From: JADJPF01 sp964492845
Lineage (GTDB): Bacteria > Acidobacteriota > Blastocatellia > Chloracidobacteriales > JADJPF01
Direction: 5' to 3'
NCBI GenBank assembly: GCA_964492845.1
Contig: CAZBMZ010000023.1
Location: forward strand, 1-64,000
Length of the DNA stretch: 64,000 bases
The notes beneath the pieces were generated by a model. It was not told the origin of the DNA. It worked only from the letters and a program-made list of their open reading frames with translations, and did not search any database. The position numbers and the translations under genes were made by a program. Numbering within the stretch: position 1 is the first letter of the stretch; every line of letters begins with the position of its first letter. This document shows, one piece after another, positions 7,842 to 17,507 of this stretch.

Positions 7842-9542
7842 TTATTTCTTTTGGCTACTAGCTTTTACATCTTTCGCCCATTGTAAATTATTTTTAGTCA
7901 ATTGGTAGTTTGGATCAATTTCTAATGCCTTGTTTGCTGCCTCTATAGCTTTATCAAACTCCCCCAACATAATGTTTGCTGCACAGAGATTATTATAAGC
8001 TGCAATATTTCTAGGGTTTATACTTACAACTTTTTCTGCCATTTTTGCTGATTCTTGATAAAGTTTACCTTGAAAATAATATAAGCTTAAGTTTAAGTAA
8101 TTAAGCTCATTTGGGTTTTCCATAGTAACTATAGCTTGTTTGCCTAAAGTTTCTAAAATCTTTGTTTCTTCACTCACAGCTTTTGCTTGATTAATTTCTG
8201 CTTTTATAGCTTTTGGATCATAGTCTTGCGGAATCATACGTTCTACTTTTAGTAAATGAAATATTACTGTATCGTACATACCATATTTAAGAAAAATTTT
8301 ATCATAAGTTTTTAAGCTAAATAGCGATATTAATATAACTGAAACAATTAAGGCAGTTTTAGAGAAATTTTTATTATTACTCCACTCTTTATTTATAGTG
8401 CTAAGATTTAGTTTACTTAAAAAGGTTTCTGAAAAAACAACTAAAGCTAAAGCTGCTAGTAAGGAATAAATAAAATTAAGCGTGATTCCATATCTAATAT
8501 TCTTAAAAAAGATAGAAAAAGTTATAACAAAATAAAATAAAAAAGCAATTAAAAGGCTAGTGTACAAATGTTTTTGTGCTTTAATAAAATAATAGCCTAA
8601 ATATAGAAATACTATTATAGAAATTAATGGAATAACTATAAAATAATCTAAAAAATAATGTGTCCAAGGGCCAGAACAATAGTCTACTCCATATTGTAAA
8701 GGTGTAAGAAAATTAGGCAAGAAAATAATCTTAAAAACATTTATGGTATTAGTTATACCTCCTAATAAAATAATATAAATAAATAAACATAAGATAGGAG
8801 GAATTATAGTTATATTCAATAAATGTTCCCATTTAATATCATTATCTCCCAACAGTTTTAAAAGAAATAAAGCTATTATAAAGAATGGAAAATAAAAATA
8901 AGATGTTTCTTTATATAAAATTAAAAAAATTAAAGAACCCAAAAAATAAAGAAAATGTTTTTGTGTTTTTGTATGAATAAAATTAAAGAATAAAGCTAAA
9001 GAAATTATAGTAAATAAATTATATCCTGAATCCATTAAAGCGCGTCGCGCTACACCTAGATTTAATGGGGAAAAAGCCATAAAAATGGTTGTTATTATAG
9101 CTATCTTTTCATCCCAAAATTTTTTTACAAATAAAAAACTAACAATTATTGTGCTAAGAAAACAAAGTAACGAATAATAAGATAGCCCTAATATAGAACT
9201 CCCAAATATACTTAGGCTAATACTAATAAGCAAAATATGTAAAACTCTTAAAGGGGTTGGGTAAAATTGTAAGCTACTATCATTAATATAATCTACAGCT
9301 ATTTTTTTGAAACCTGCTAAACCTTCTGATTTAATTACTTGAGCTTGAGCAAAATAAATTCCTTCATCAGAATTTTTTCCTGTAAATAATGAGTCCGCAA
9401 CTGGAAAAGTGCCTAAAGAAATTGCAAGGGTTATAAGTAGCAGTACGGCTAATAAAACATAAGATAAAATACCTTTATTTCTAACATTACCTGTAAGCTT
9501 AATATAATCATCATTTTTATTTGGATCTAGTTCTGCTGACAT
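7842..9542 (-). CDS. GT-C type membrane glycosyltransferase with TPR tail
   Basis: A 566-residue integral membrane protein with about ten hydrophobic segments. After the first membrane segment the acidic motif NSDEGIYFAQAQ matches the Asp-Glu loop of GT-C (ArnT/PMT, family 39-like) glycosyltransferases, which use polyprenyl-phosphate sugars on the outer face of the membrane. From about 475 to 560 there are tetratricopeptide repeats (NIAAYNNLCAANIMLGEFDKA; ALEIDPNY). Such GT-C/TPR proteins are common in Acidobacteria and Deltaproteobacteria. Acceptor and donor are unknown. It lies in a small sugar region between rfbB and a GT2 gene. Confidence 0.72.
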   Translation of the reverse strand: MSAELDPNKNDDYIKLTGNVRNKGILSYVLLAVLLLITLAISLGTFPVADSLFTGKNSDEGIYFAQAQVIKSEGLAGFKKIAVDYINDSSLQFYPTPLRVLHILLISISLSIFGSSILGLSYYSLLCFLSTIIVSFLFVKKFWDEKIAIITTIFMAFSPLNLGVARRALMDSGYNLFTIISLALFFNFIHTKTQKHFLYFLGSLIFLILYKETSYFYFPFFIIALFLLKLLGDNDIKWEHLLNITIIPPILCLFIYIILLGGITNTINVFKIIFLPNFLTPLQYGVDYCSGPWTHYFLDYFIVIPLISIIVFLYLGYYFIKAQKHLYTSLLIAFLFYFVITFSIFFKNIRYGITLNFIYSLLAALALVVFSETFLSKLNLSTINKEWSNNKNFSKTALIVSVILISLFSLKTYDKIFLKYGMYDTVIFHLLKVERMIPQDYDPKAIKAEINQAKAVSEETKILETLGKQAIVTMENPNELNYLNLSLYYFQGKLYQESAKMAEKVVSINPRNIAAYNNLCAANIMLGEFDKAIEAANKALEIDPNYQLTKNNLQWAKDVKASSQKK

Positions 9543-9750
9543 AACTTTGTTAATTAAAACCTTAGTGAAAATTTAAAGTTGCCATAAATTAAAGGCTTAA
9601 TTTGTTTTTTGAGTCAAGATCTTTACACCAAATAAAATAGTATGTAAATCTATATTCATATTTTTTTCTACATGATTTAAGATTAGAACTAGGTAAGCTA
9701 CTTACTACTCTCAAGCTACCATCATTTTTTAACTAAGGATACTTAAAAAC

Positions 9751-11307
9751 ATGAACAAAAAAAGAGTATTAATATTTATCGTAGCTTATAACGCAGAAAA
9801 GCATATTGAGTCTGTTTTAAATAGAATCCCTCAAATATTTTGGACTGATGAAACTTATGAAACTGAAGTTTTGATAATTGATGACGCATCCAAAGATAAT
9901 ACGGTCGAAGTAGCCAATAAATATCAATTAAGAACAAATAGAAATATAAAAGTTCTTCGTAATCCAATCAATCAAAGGTATGGTGGAAATCAAAAAATAG
10001 GCTATACCTATGCTATAGAACAAAATTTTGATGTTGTAGCTCTTTTACATGGAGATGGTCAATATGCTCCTGAAATGTTGGACACTCTTATTGCACCTAT
10101 AGCCCAAGGGGAAACTGATGTGGTTTTTGGCTCTCGGATGATGGAAAAACAAAATGCCTTAAAAGGTGGAATGCCTTTCTATAAATTCATGGGCAATATT
10201 ATTCTTACTACTACACAAAATTTACTACTTAAATCTAACTTAACAGAATTTCATACTGGCTACCGTATTTATAGCGTAGCAGCACTAAAAGAAATCCCTT
10301 TTCAATATAACTCTAATGATTTTGATTTTGATACAGACATTATTATTCAAGTGCTTGATAACAAATTCCGTATCAAAGAAATTCCAATCCCAACACATTA
10401 TGGAGACGAAGTTTGTCATGTTAATGGCGTAAAATATGCCTTGCAAATTTTACGTACTTCATTACTTGCGCAAGTACAAAAGTTTAATATATATTACCAT
10501 CCAAAGTTTGATTACAAGCCTAAAGAAAACCCCTATAAATCAAAAACAGATTTTGATAGCACACACACATTAGCAATTAATCATATACCTAGCGGAAGTG
10601 TAGTGTTAGATTTTGGTTGTGCTAGCGGCTACATAGCAGCAAAGTTAAAAGAAAAAGGATGTCGTGTTTATGGTTATGACCAATTTTTTAGTGATGAGGC
10701 TGTTAAACATTGCGAAAAAGTTTTTCAAGTAAATTTTGATAATTTTGATTTTCAAGTCCCTGAAAATGAAAATAAGATAGATTATGTATTACTCCTAGAT
10801 GTTATTGAGCATCTATCTGACCCACCACAGTTTCTTACTATGTTAAGAGAGAGATTAGCAAAACATCGACCAGAAATAATACTTACTACAGGAAACATTG
10901 CTTTTATTTTGATCCGGCTCTCATTATTAGTAGGTCAATTCAATTATGGGAGACGAGGAATTTTAGACTTAACACATAAAAGACTTTTTACTTTTTCGTC
11001 TATTAAACAATTATTAAGAGATTTTGGTTATGAAATATCTATGGTTGAAGGTGTAGCAGTACCTATTCCATTTGTAATCCCAAACAAATCCTTGGCTAAC
11101 TTTTTGTTAAAGGTTAATAATTTACTAATCAAATTAAACAAAGGGTTATTTTCATTTCAAATTGCAATTATAGCCAAACCATTATCAACACTTAATTTAC
11201 TGTTAGAAAATGCTAAAGTACGCGGACAGCAAGAATACCAAAAAGCTTTAGTAAAAGAAGAAGAAAGTAAATCATCCAAAGAAAAAGATTATTTACTGGT
11301 TAAATAA
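9751..11307 (+). CDS. GT2 glycosyltransferase fused to a class I methyltransferase
   Basis: The N-terminal 1-240 is a family 2 (DPM1-like) glycosyltransferase: VLIFIVAYNAEKHIESVL, the donor motif IIDDASKDNT, and HGDGQY as the D-x-D equivalent. Residues about 265-430 form an SAM methyltransferase: VVLDFGCASGYIAAKLKEKG is motif I, then YGYD and LLLDVIEHLSDP. The tail is charged and probably disordered. The fusion suggests that a lipid-linked or secondary-metabolite sugar is both transferred and methylated, or that one lipid acceptor is modified twice. It starts 208 bp from the divergent GT-C gene. Confidence 0.8.
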   Translation: MNKKRVLIFIVAYNAEKHIESVLNRIPQIFWTDETYETEVLIIDDASKDNTVEVANKYQLRTNRNIKVLRNPINQRYGGNQKIGYTYAIEQNFDVVALLHGDGQYAPEMLDTLIAPIAQGETDVVFGSRMMEKQNALKGGMPFYKFMGNIILTTTQNLLLKSNLTEFHTGYRIYSVAALKEIPFQYNSNDFDFDTDIIIQVLDNKFRIKEIPIPTHYGDEVCHVNGVKYALQILRTSLLAQVQKFNIYYHPKFDYKPKENPYKSKTDFDSTHTLAINHIPSGSVVLDFGCASGYIAAKLKEKGCRVYGYDQFFSDEAVKHCEKVFQVNFDNFDFQVPENENKIDYVLLLDVIEHLSDPPQFLTMLRERLAKHRPEIILTTGNIAFILIRLSLLVGQFNYGRRGILDLTHKRLFTFSSIKQLLRDFGYEISMVEGVAVPIPFVIPNKSLANFLLKVNNLLIKLNKGLFSFQIAIIAKPLSTLNLLLENAKVRGQQEYQKALVKEEESKSSKEKDYLLVK

Positions 11308-11471
11308 CTAATTTTATTTAATTAAACCTAGTATTAGTTACTAACTTAAAACATCACTAATAGAAAATTGCTCAAGTTTAATTAAACTCTTGGCTTGCCA
11401 GCAGTTATTAAAATCTGTTTTAATATCCTAATACCTGCCAATCAAAACAATAATCAGGAGGAAATAGCATA

Positions 11472-13673
11472 GTGTATATGTATAGAGTAGCTATACTTGT
11501 TTTAACAATTTTATTTCTTGCTATTACTACACAAGCTCAAAAAAAAGAACTTACTATAGATGATATTTTTGATCCACAAAAACAAATTAATTTTTCTGGC
11601 CGACTACCTAGAATTATCCGATGGCTAGATAATCAACATTATTTACAATTTAATACTAATCCTCAATCAGGGCCTGTTGGGTTATTAAAAGTTGATGCTA
11701 AAACAGGAAAAGCTGAAAGCTTTTTTAATAAAGAAGCCTTAGAAAAAGCCCTGGCAACAACTCCTGGCTTTAGCCATGATGAAGCCAGGAAGTTTGTTAA
11801 CCTTTCTGGTTATATTTTTAGCCCTAGTAATGATGGAATACTAATAGATTACAACAAAGATCTTTATTATTATCAATTAGGCAAAGATACTGCTCAAAGA
11901 TTAACTAATAACCCTGAAGAAGAAGAAAACCCTTCTTTTAGTCCAGATGGTAAACTAATAGGTTTTACCAGAAACAATAATATTTATACCGTCGATTTAG
12001 CTTCTAACAAAGAAATAGCACTTACCACAAATGGAAGTAAGACTATTTTTAATGGTCGGCTAGATTGGGTTTATGAAGAAGAAATTTATGGACGTGGGAC
12101 AACTCAGTCTTATTGGTGGAGTCCAAATTCAAATCAAATTGCTTACTTGACATTAGATGAAGCTAAAGTACCTGCATTTACTGTAGTTGATCACCTACCA
12201 CTTTATCAAACCTTAGAAGTAACTAATTATCCTAAAGCAGGTGAACCTAACCCAACAGTAAAATTAAATATCGTTACGGCTAAAGGCGGAACACCTCAAG
12301 CAGTAGATTTAAGTAAGTACCAAGACGCTGAATTTTTGATTACTAGAGTAGGTTGGACACCTGATAGTAAACATGTCACTTATCAAGTCCAGAACCGGGT
12401 ACAAACTTGGCTAGAATTTAATTTAGCTGATAGTCAAACAGGAAAAAGTAATTCTTTGCTACGTGAAACTAGCCCAGCCTGGGTTGAAGTTGTAGAACTT
12501 CCAGAGTGGTTAGCAGATGGCTCATTTATTTGGCAAAGTGACCGCAGCGGTCGCCGTCATTTATATCATTACTCTTTAGACGGCAAGTTAATTGCCCCTA
12601 TTACCAAAGGTGATTGGGATGTTAGAGAAGTTTATGGTGTTAAAGATGGTTTGATCTATTTTTCCGCCTCTGAACATGGACGAATCAGCAATGATATTTA
12701 CCGCGTTAAGCTTGATGGAAGTGGTCTTACTCATTTAAGCAAAGCTTGGGAAGGTAATCATGCCGCTAGATTTAGCCCAGACTTTACAAGCTACATTGAT
12801 ACAGCCAGCAATATCAGCACCCCTCCGCAAATTCATCTTTATAACAATGAAGGCTCACTTATACGCACAATTGAAGAAAATAAAGTTGCTGCTCTTTCAG
12901 AATTTAACTTAAGCAAACCTGAATTTTTACGTGTTGCAACTCGTGATGGCTTTATGATGGATGCAATGATGATTAAGCCTGCTAACTTTGACCCAAATAA
13001 AAAATATCCTGTAATGTCTTACAATTATTCTGGCCCGGCTGCACCTTCGGTTAGAAATAGTTGGACGGGAATAAATTATGTTTGGCATCAAATGCTAGCC
13101 CAAAAAGGTTATATTATTTGGATCTGTGATAACCGTTCTGCTAGCAATCAAGGAATGAAATCAACCTATCCTATTTTCCGTAATTTAGCAGAGCTTGAAC
13201 TAAGAGATTTAGAAGATGGAATTGCTTGGCTTAAGCAACAATCCTATGTTGATAGTAACCGCATTGGGTTATGGGGTTGGAGTTATGGCGGTTATATGAC
13301 AGCTTATGCCCTAACTCATAGCAAAACCTTTAAGATTGGTATTTCTGGCGCACCTGTAACAGACTGGCGCAATTACGACTCTGTTTATACAGAAAGATAT
13401 ATGGGACTTCCAAAAGATAATGAGGAAGGTTACAAAAAAAGCTCTGTTATAGAATCAGCGGCTAACCTACATGGTAAGTTACTACTTATTCATGGAACGA
13501 TGGACGATAATGTCCACATACAAAATTCTGTACAATTTATTGACGCATTACAAAGAGCAGGAAAACGTTTTGATTTAATGGTTTATCCTAAATCCCGACA
13601 TGGTGTAACACAACCTCAACGTCTAAAACATTTACGTGAGATGATGACTAACTTTATTTTGGAGAACTTATGA
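11472..13673 (+). CDS. secreted dipeptidyl peptidase IV (S9B family)
   Basis: A 733-residue prolyl-oligopeptidase-family enzyme with a signal peptide (about 1-22, ending TQAQ), so it acts outside the cytoplasm. Residues about 45-470 form the DPP IV-type beta-propeller, and WVYEEEIYG holds the paired glutamates that bind the free N-terminus of substrates. The alpha/beta hydrolase domain has S604 in GWSYGG, D678 in GTMDDNVH and H710 in SRHG. It should release X-Pro or X-Ala dipeptides. AGGAGG at 11456-11461 stands 10 bp before GTG 11472, favouring this GTG over ATG 11478. It overlaps the peptide transporter gene by 4 bp (ATGA). Confidence 0.9.
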   Translation: MYMYRVAILVLTILFLAITTQAQKKELTIDDIFDPQKQINFSGRLPRIIRWLDNQHYLQFNTNPQSGPVGLLKVDAKTGKAESFFNKEALEKALATTPGFSHDEARKFVNLSGYIFSPSNDGILIDYNKDLYYYQLGKDTAQRLTNNPEEEENPSFSPDGKLIGFTRNNNIYTVDLASNKEIALTTNGSKTIFNGRLDWVYEEEIYGRGTTQSYWWSPNSNQIAYLTLDEAKVPAFTVVDHLPLYQTLEVTNYPKAGEPNPTVKLNIVTAKGGTPQAVDLSKYQDAEFLITRVGWTPDSKHVTYQVQNRVQTWLEFNLADSQTGKSNSLLRETSPAWVEVVELPEWLADGSFIWQSDRSGRRHLYHYSLDGKLIAPITKGDWDVREVYGVKDGLIYFSASEHGRISNDIYRVKLDGSGLTHLSKAWEGNHAARFSPDFTSYIDTASNISTPPQIHLYNNEGSLIRTIEENKVAALSEFNLSKPEFLRVATRDGFMMDAMMIKPANFDPNKKYPVMSYNYSGPAAPSVRNSWTGINYVWHQMLAQKGYIIWICDNRSASNQGMKSTYPIFRNLAELELRDLEDGIAWLKQQSYVDSNRIGLWGWSYGGYMTAYALTHSKTFKIGISGAPVTDWRNYDSVYTERYMGLPKDNEEGYKKSSVIESAANLHGKLLLIHGTMDDNVHIQNSVQFIDALQRAGKRFDLMVYPKSRHGVTQPQRLKHLREMMTNFILENL

Positions 13674-15163
13674 ACTCAGCTACTTCTCAACCCAAAATGG
13701 AATATCCTAAAACAGATTCCGCGGGTTTATTTGGACACCCGAAAGGGTTAATGACTTTATTTTTCACAGAAATGTGGGAACGTTTTAGCTACTATGGTAT
13801 GAGAGCAATTTTGCTCCTCTATATGGTCGCCCCTGTTGCTAATGGTGGTTTAGGACTTGATAAACCTAGTGCAACATTGATTTATGGGCTTTATACCTCA
13901 GCAGTTTATTTAATGTCTATTCCTGGTGGTTGGATTGCTGACGGTATTTTAGGATCACGTCTTGCAGTATTGATTGGCGGTATCATTATTGCTTCAGGCC
14001 ATTATTCTATGATTTTTCCTAGCACCACTTCTTTTTATGCTGGATTAATCTTGATTGTGCTAGGTACAGGACTACTTAAACCAAATATTAGTAGTATTGT
14101 TGGTAGTCTTTATGCAGAAGGAGATCCTAGGCGTGACGCAGGGTTTTCTATTTTCTATATGGGCATTAATTTAGGAGCTTTTGTTGCTCCCCTAGCTTGT
14201 GGTTTTCTAGCACAAGACGAAAAGTTTAAATCTTTCCTTAAAGCAAATAATTTTCTTCCCGAAAGTAGTTGGCATTGGGGATTTGGTGCTGCTGGTGTTG
14301 GTATGACGTTTGGGCTAATCCAATACTTAATTTTCCAAAAAAGCCTTCGTCGCGTTGGTAATCGCCCAGATGTAGCTATGGGTGAGCTAGTTAAGCGTGT
14401 TGTTATTGCTGTTGCAGCTATTACTACTCTAGGTCTCTTACTAATCTATAACCTTTGGTCAATTATTGCTGTTGGTATTATTGCTGGAGCAGTTTGGTTA
14501 TTCTTCTCTCTAAAAACTGAAGAAAGAAACCGATTTATTGTAATAGGTATTTTATTTGTTTTTGCGGCTCTTTTCTGGGCAGCATTTGAGCAAGCTGGTT
14601 CTAGCTTAACTCTATTTGCAGATAAAATGACTAGAAATAGTGTTTTTGGTTGGAATTTCCCTTCTTCTTGGTTCCAATCTGTTAATTCACTATTTATTAT
14701 TATCTTAGCTCCTGTTTTTTCTTGGTTATGGGTAACTCTTGGCACCCGTCAACCTTCAAGCCCAGCTAAGTTTTCATTTGGTTTGCTTTTTGCAGGCTTA
14801 GGTTTTGTTGTAGTCGCTTTTGCTTCAACTCTTTATTCTGGAAATACTTTAGTTGATCCTTTCTGGTTAGTTTCTGTTTACTTCCTCCATACTGTCGGAG
14901 AACTTTGCCTTAGCCCAGTTGGACTTAGCACTATGACCAAATTAGCACCTGTAAGACTTGTAGGTTTAATAATGGGTATTTGGTTTTTAGCTGCTTCTGT
15001 AGGTAATTATGCTGCTGGTACTATTGCAGGTCATTTTGATGAAACCGCCGAAGGTGCAGTATTTAAGCTTTTTGCTTCTGTTGCTGCTGTAACAATTATT
15101 TCAGCCGGTATTTTAGCACTTATCACCCCTTATGCACGTAAACTAATTGGTAAGGCTGAATAG
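13670..15163 (+). CDS. proton-dependent peptide transporter, POT family
   Basis: A 497-residue major-facilitator protein with about 12-14 membrane helices. The POT signature E-x-x-E-R-F-x-Y-Y is present near the start as EMWERFSYYGMRAILLLYM, and FYMGINLGAFVAPL matches the second POT/PTR signature. The family imports di- and tripeptides with protons across the inner membrane. The ATG overlaps the stop of the DPP IV gene, so the two are translationally coupled: the protease makes dipeptides and this carrier takes them up. A strong terminator follows. Confidence 0.92.
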   Translation: MNSATSQPKMEYPKTDSAGLFGHPKGLMTLFFTEMWERFSYYGMRAILLLYMVAPVANGGLGLDKPSATLIYGLYTSAVYLMSIPGGWIADGILGSRLAVLIGGIIIASGHYSMIFPSTTSFYAGLILIVLGTGLLKPNISSIVGSLYAEGDPRRDAGFSIFYMGINLGAFVAPLACGFLAQDEKFKSFLKANNFLPESSWHWGFGAAGVGMTFGLIQYLIFQKSLRRVGNRPDVAMGELVKRVVIAVAAITTLGLLLIYNLWSIIAVGIIAGAVWLFFSLKTEERNRFIVIGILFVFAALFWAAFEQAGSSLTLFADKMTRNSVFGWNFPSSWFQSVNSLFIIILAPVFSWLWVTLGTRQPSSPAKFSFGLLFAGLGFVVVAFASTLYSGNTLVDPFWLVSVYFLHTVGELCLSPVGLSTMTKLAPVRLVGLIMGIWFLAASVGNYAAGTIAGHFDETAEGAVFKLFASVAAVTIISAGILALITPYARKLIGKAE

Positions 15164-15195
15164 CAAATCCAAGAATTTATACTTAATAAAATAAA

Positions 15196-15221
15196 TAGGG
15201 CAGATTAAAACATCTGCCCTA
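15196..15221. terminator. bidirectional terminator between converging genes
   Basis: Perfect 10-bp stem TAGGGCAGAT / ATCTGCCCTA with loop TAAAAC, T-rich on the right. It ends the DPP IV/POT operon and, read from the other strand, the VWA gene cluster. Confidence 0.8.
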
Positions 15222-15259
15222 AATTCTTTATTGCTATATTGTTTAATCACAAAAATTCT

Positions 15260-16240
15260 TTATTTTTTACTAGCGTAATAACCTCGTTTAGCTTTTATAA
15301 CTAAATCATCTTTATCTGCTCCAGATTCTAAAGTTGTAGAAATAATCTTTACGTTTATCTTACGCAACTTATCATCGGTTTTTGTGTTGGAAGAAGAATA
15401 ACCAATACTATAGCGAGCGCGTAAATGCTCAATTAACCTGACAAATTCTTCTAAAATAGAACTTTTAGCTGTGTCAAATATTTCTCCACCTGTTTCATCA
15501 ACATAATCATCTATTCTTTCAGTTATTTGGGAAGCAAATCTAAGAACCTTTTTAGATTGTTTTTCATCTTGTACAATTAAGCAATTAACATTAATATTAT
15601 TTTCTAAAAGACTTTTAATAGCTTCTTTCTTTTCCTTACTTTTTGGTTTAAGAAATATATTATCAGTAATAACAACTACTACTTTTCTATAGTTAGACTT
15701 ACTATATGTTCTTATATGATAAATAACATCTCCAACAGCATTATTAAAATCTGTTCCTCGTCCAAACTCTCTTGCTACAGATTTAACTTTTTCCATATTG
15801 CTTATAATAAGTTGTTTATCTGTAGTAAAAGTTTCTAAAGCTGCCGTTCCTGTACCAAAAGCCATTATGCTAACTTCATCTTCTGGTTTTAGTAATTCTA
15901 AGGCTTTGATAGCAGCTTCACGAATTTGCATTTCAAAAGGTCTAATACTGCCGCTAACATCTACTAGTAATAGAACTGATAAAGGTAATTTATCTTGGCT
16001 AAAATTAGTAATTTCTTGTTTGATATTATCTTCATAAACTTCAAAGTTTTTTTCTGTTAAACCTTTGACTGGGCTATTTGTTTTCTTACTTAATACATGG
16101 GCATCAAAACTAACAAGGTCAACATCCACCCTAATTACAGGCTCTTCTATTTGATTTTGTTTATTAGGAGATTGAGCTAAAACTGGTACAAATAAAAAAA
16201 TAGTTAGAATTGTTGATAATAAAATTTGAATTTTTAACAT
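15260..16240 (-). CDS. secreted VWA-domain protein, acidobacterial type (copy 1)
   Basis: Member of the acidobacterial VWFA-related family, function unknown. Signal peptide MLKIQILLSTILTIFLFV...LAQ, then a conserved N-terminal beta module (NFEVYEDNIKQEITNFSQD), then a von Willebrand A domain with an intact metal-binding MIDAS: DVSGS, the threonine in GRGTDF and ITDN. The last part (LRARYSIGYSS ... AKRGYYASKK) is the family's closing strand. The frame is open from a TTG at 16252, but ATG 16240 starts the signal peptide shared with copy 2. It follows copy 2 by 25 bp, so both are likely one transcript. The protein is probably periplasmic and binds a partner through the metal site. Confidence 0.85.
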   Translation of the reverse strand: MLKIQILLSTILTIFLFVPVLAQSPNKQNQIEEPVIRVDVDLVSFDAHVLSKKTNSPVKGLTEKNFEVYEDNIKQEITNFSQDKLPLSVLLLVDVSGSIRPFEMQIREAAIKALELLKPEDEVSIMAFGTGTAALETFTTDKQLIISNMEKVKSVAREFGRGTDFNNAVGDVIYHIRTYSKSNYRKVVVVITDNIFLKPKSKEKKEAIKSLLENNINVNCLIVQDEKQSKKVLRFASQITERIDDYVDETGGEIFDTAKSSILEEFVRLIEHLRARYSIGYSSSNTKTDDKLRKINVKIISTTLESGADKDDLVIKAKRGYYASKK

Positions 16241-16265
16241 AATTTTGTCCAATAGTTATGATTAA

Positions 16266-17258
16266 TTATTTATTTTTGCTTTCTTTAGGAACAAAATAGC
16301 CTCGTCTGGCCTTTACCGCTAAATCTTCTTTATTCACTTCTAAATTAGAAGAAATAACATTAATTTTAATCTTACGTAGTTTACGATCTGTTTTTGTATT
16401 AGTAGAAAAATAACCAATGCTATAGCGAGCGCGTAAATGGTCAACAAGTTCTACAAATTTTTCTGATATAGAAGTTCTACGAGCATCAAATATTTCTCCA
16501 CCTGTTGCATCTACAAAATTATTTACCTCATCTCCAAATATATTTGCATTAAGACTTCCCCCATTATTAAGCACTGAACTAGCATCAATATCTTCTACTA
16601 CTAAGCAACTAACCGTAATATTATTTTCTAGTAATTTTGTAATAATGTCATTTTTGTCTAAGTCATTTATTGGATTAATTATATTATCAGTAATAACAAT
16701 TACTACTTTTCTATAGTTAGGGTTACTAAATGTTTTCATATGACTAACAACTTCATTAATTGCACCCTTAAAATTTGTTCCTTGCCCTAGTTTTCTAGTC
16801 TTTAGTCTTACAGTTTCCAGATAATCAACAACAATTTGTTTATCTTTAGTAAATAAATCTATTGCTCCTGTTCCTGATCCAAAAGCCATTAAACCTACCT
16901 CATCAGCATTTTTTAATTGTTTTAGAGCTTCTGTAGTAGCTTCTTGAATTTGATAACTAATAGGGTCAGTACTCCCACTAACATCAACCAAAAGTAAAAC
17001 AGATAAAGGAAGCTGATCTTGGCTAAAATTAGTAATTTCCTGTTTAACATTATCTTCATAAACTTCAAAATCTTTTTCTGTTAAATTTTTGAATGGAGTA
17101 TTAGTTTTTTTACTCAATACTTGAACATCAAAACTAACAAGTTTTGTATCTACTTTAATTATAGGTTCATCAGTTTCATTTTGTGGGGATTGAGCTAAAA
17201 CTGGTACAAATAATAAAATAGTTAAAATTACTGATAATAAAATTTGAATTTTTAACAT
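16266..17258 (-). CDS. secreted VWA-domain protein, acidobacterial type (copy 2)
   Basis: Paralogue of the neighbouring VWA genes with the same parts: signal peptide (MLKIQILLSVILTILL ... LAQ), the linker module FEVYEDNVKQEITNFSQD, a VWA domain with MIDAS residues DVSGS, TNFKGA and ITDN, and the closing ARYSIGYFST ... ARRGYFVPK. A longer frame opens at TTG 17285, but AGAGG about 9 bp before ATG 17258 sets this start. A TetR-like palindrome lies about 50 bp upstream (17311-17328), so this and copy 1 may be regulated together. Ligand unknown. Confidence 0.85.
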   Translation of the reverse strand: MLKIQILLSVILTILLFVPVLAQSPQNETDEPIIKVDTKLVSFDVQVLSKKTNTPFKNLTEKDFEVYEDNVKQEITNFSQDQLPLSVLLLVDVSGSTDPISYQIQEATTEALKQLKNADEVGLMAFGSGTGAIDLFTKDKQIVVDYLETVRLKTRKLGQGTNFKGAINEVVSHMKTFSNPNYRKVVIVITDNIINPINDLDKNDIITKLLENNITVSCLVVEDIDASSVLNNGGSLNANIFGDEVNNFVDATGGEIFDARRTSISEKFVELVDHLRARYSIGYFSTNTKTDRKLRKIKINVISSNLEVNKEDLAVKARRGYFVPKESKNK

Positions 17259-17310
17259 GGCTTTTTCCTCTTTAAAATGATCCAAAATTTATATGCTACT
17301 AAAATTTCCC

Positions 17311-17328
17311 TGAGTGAACGGTCATTCA
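17311..17328. promoter_or_regulatory. TetR-type operator-like palindrome
   Basis: TGAGTGAACGGTCATTCA is an 18-bp palindrome with half-sites TGAGTGAAC and TGAATGACC (7 of 9 matches). TGA-x-TGA-x-C facing its complement is a common operator form for TetR/AcrR regulators. It lies 53 bp upstream of the copy 2 start. In the minus direction, TTCACT overlapping its edge and CATATA 17 bp later could be -35/-10 elements, so a bound repressor would block the promoter. No TetR gene is in the window. Confidence 0.45.
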
Positions 17329-17413
17329 AAACTACTTGTTTCAAATATTAAAGCAAAAAGAAGATTTGTTCTATCTTTTCTCTAAATAAACTTAACTACT
17401 AAATAATAACAAA

Positions 17414-17476
17414 ACACTATTGAAAGTAATAAGCATCTATACAGCATAGATTTTGCTTAGTAACTCTCAATAGTGT
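17414..17476. repeat. long imperfect inverted repeat between VWA copies 2 and 3
   Basis: ACACTATTGA near 17414 pairs with TCAATAGTGT ending at 17476, and the pairing continues inward with bulges (AGT/ACT, TAAGC/GCTTA, ATCTAT/ATAGAT) to a small loop. In the minus direction it is followed by GTTTTGTT, so it may terminate the copy 3 transcript. A MITE-like sequence is an alternative, but no flanking target duplication is clear. Confidence 0.4.
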
Positions 17477-17507
17477 CTCAAAGTTTATTAAAGTTTTCTA
17501 CTATTTA

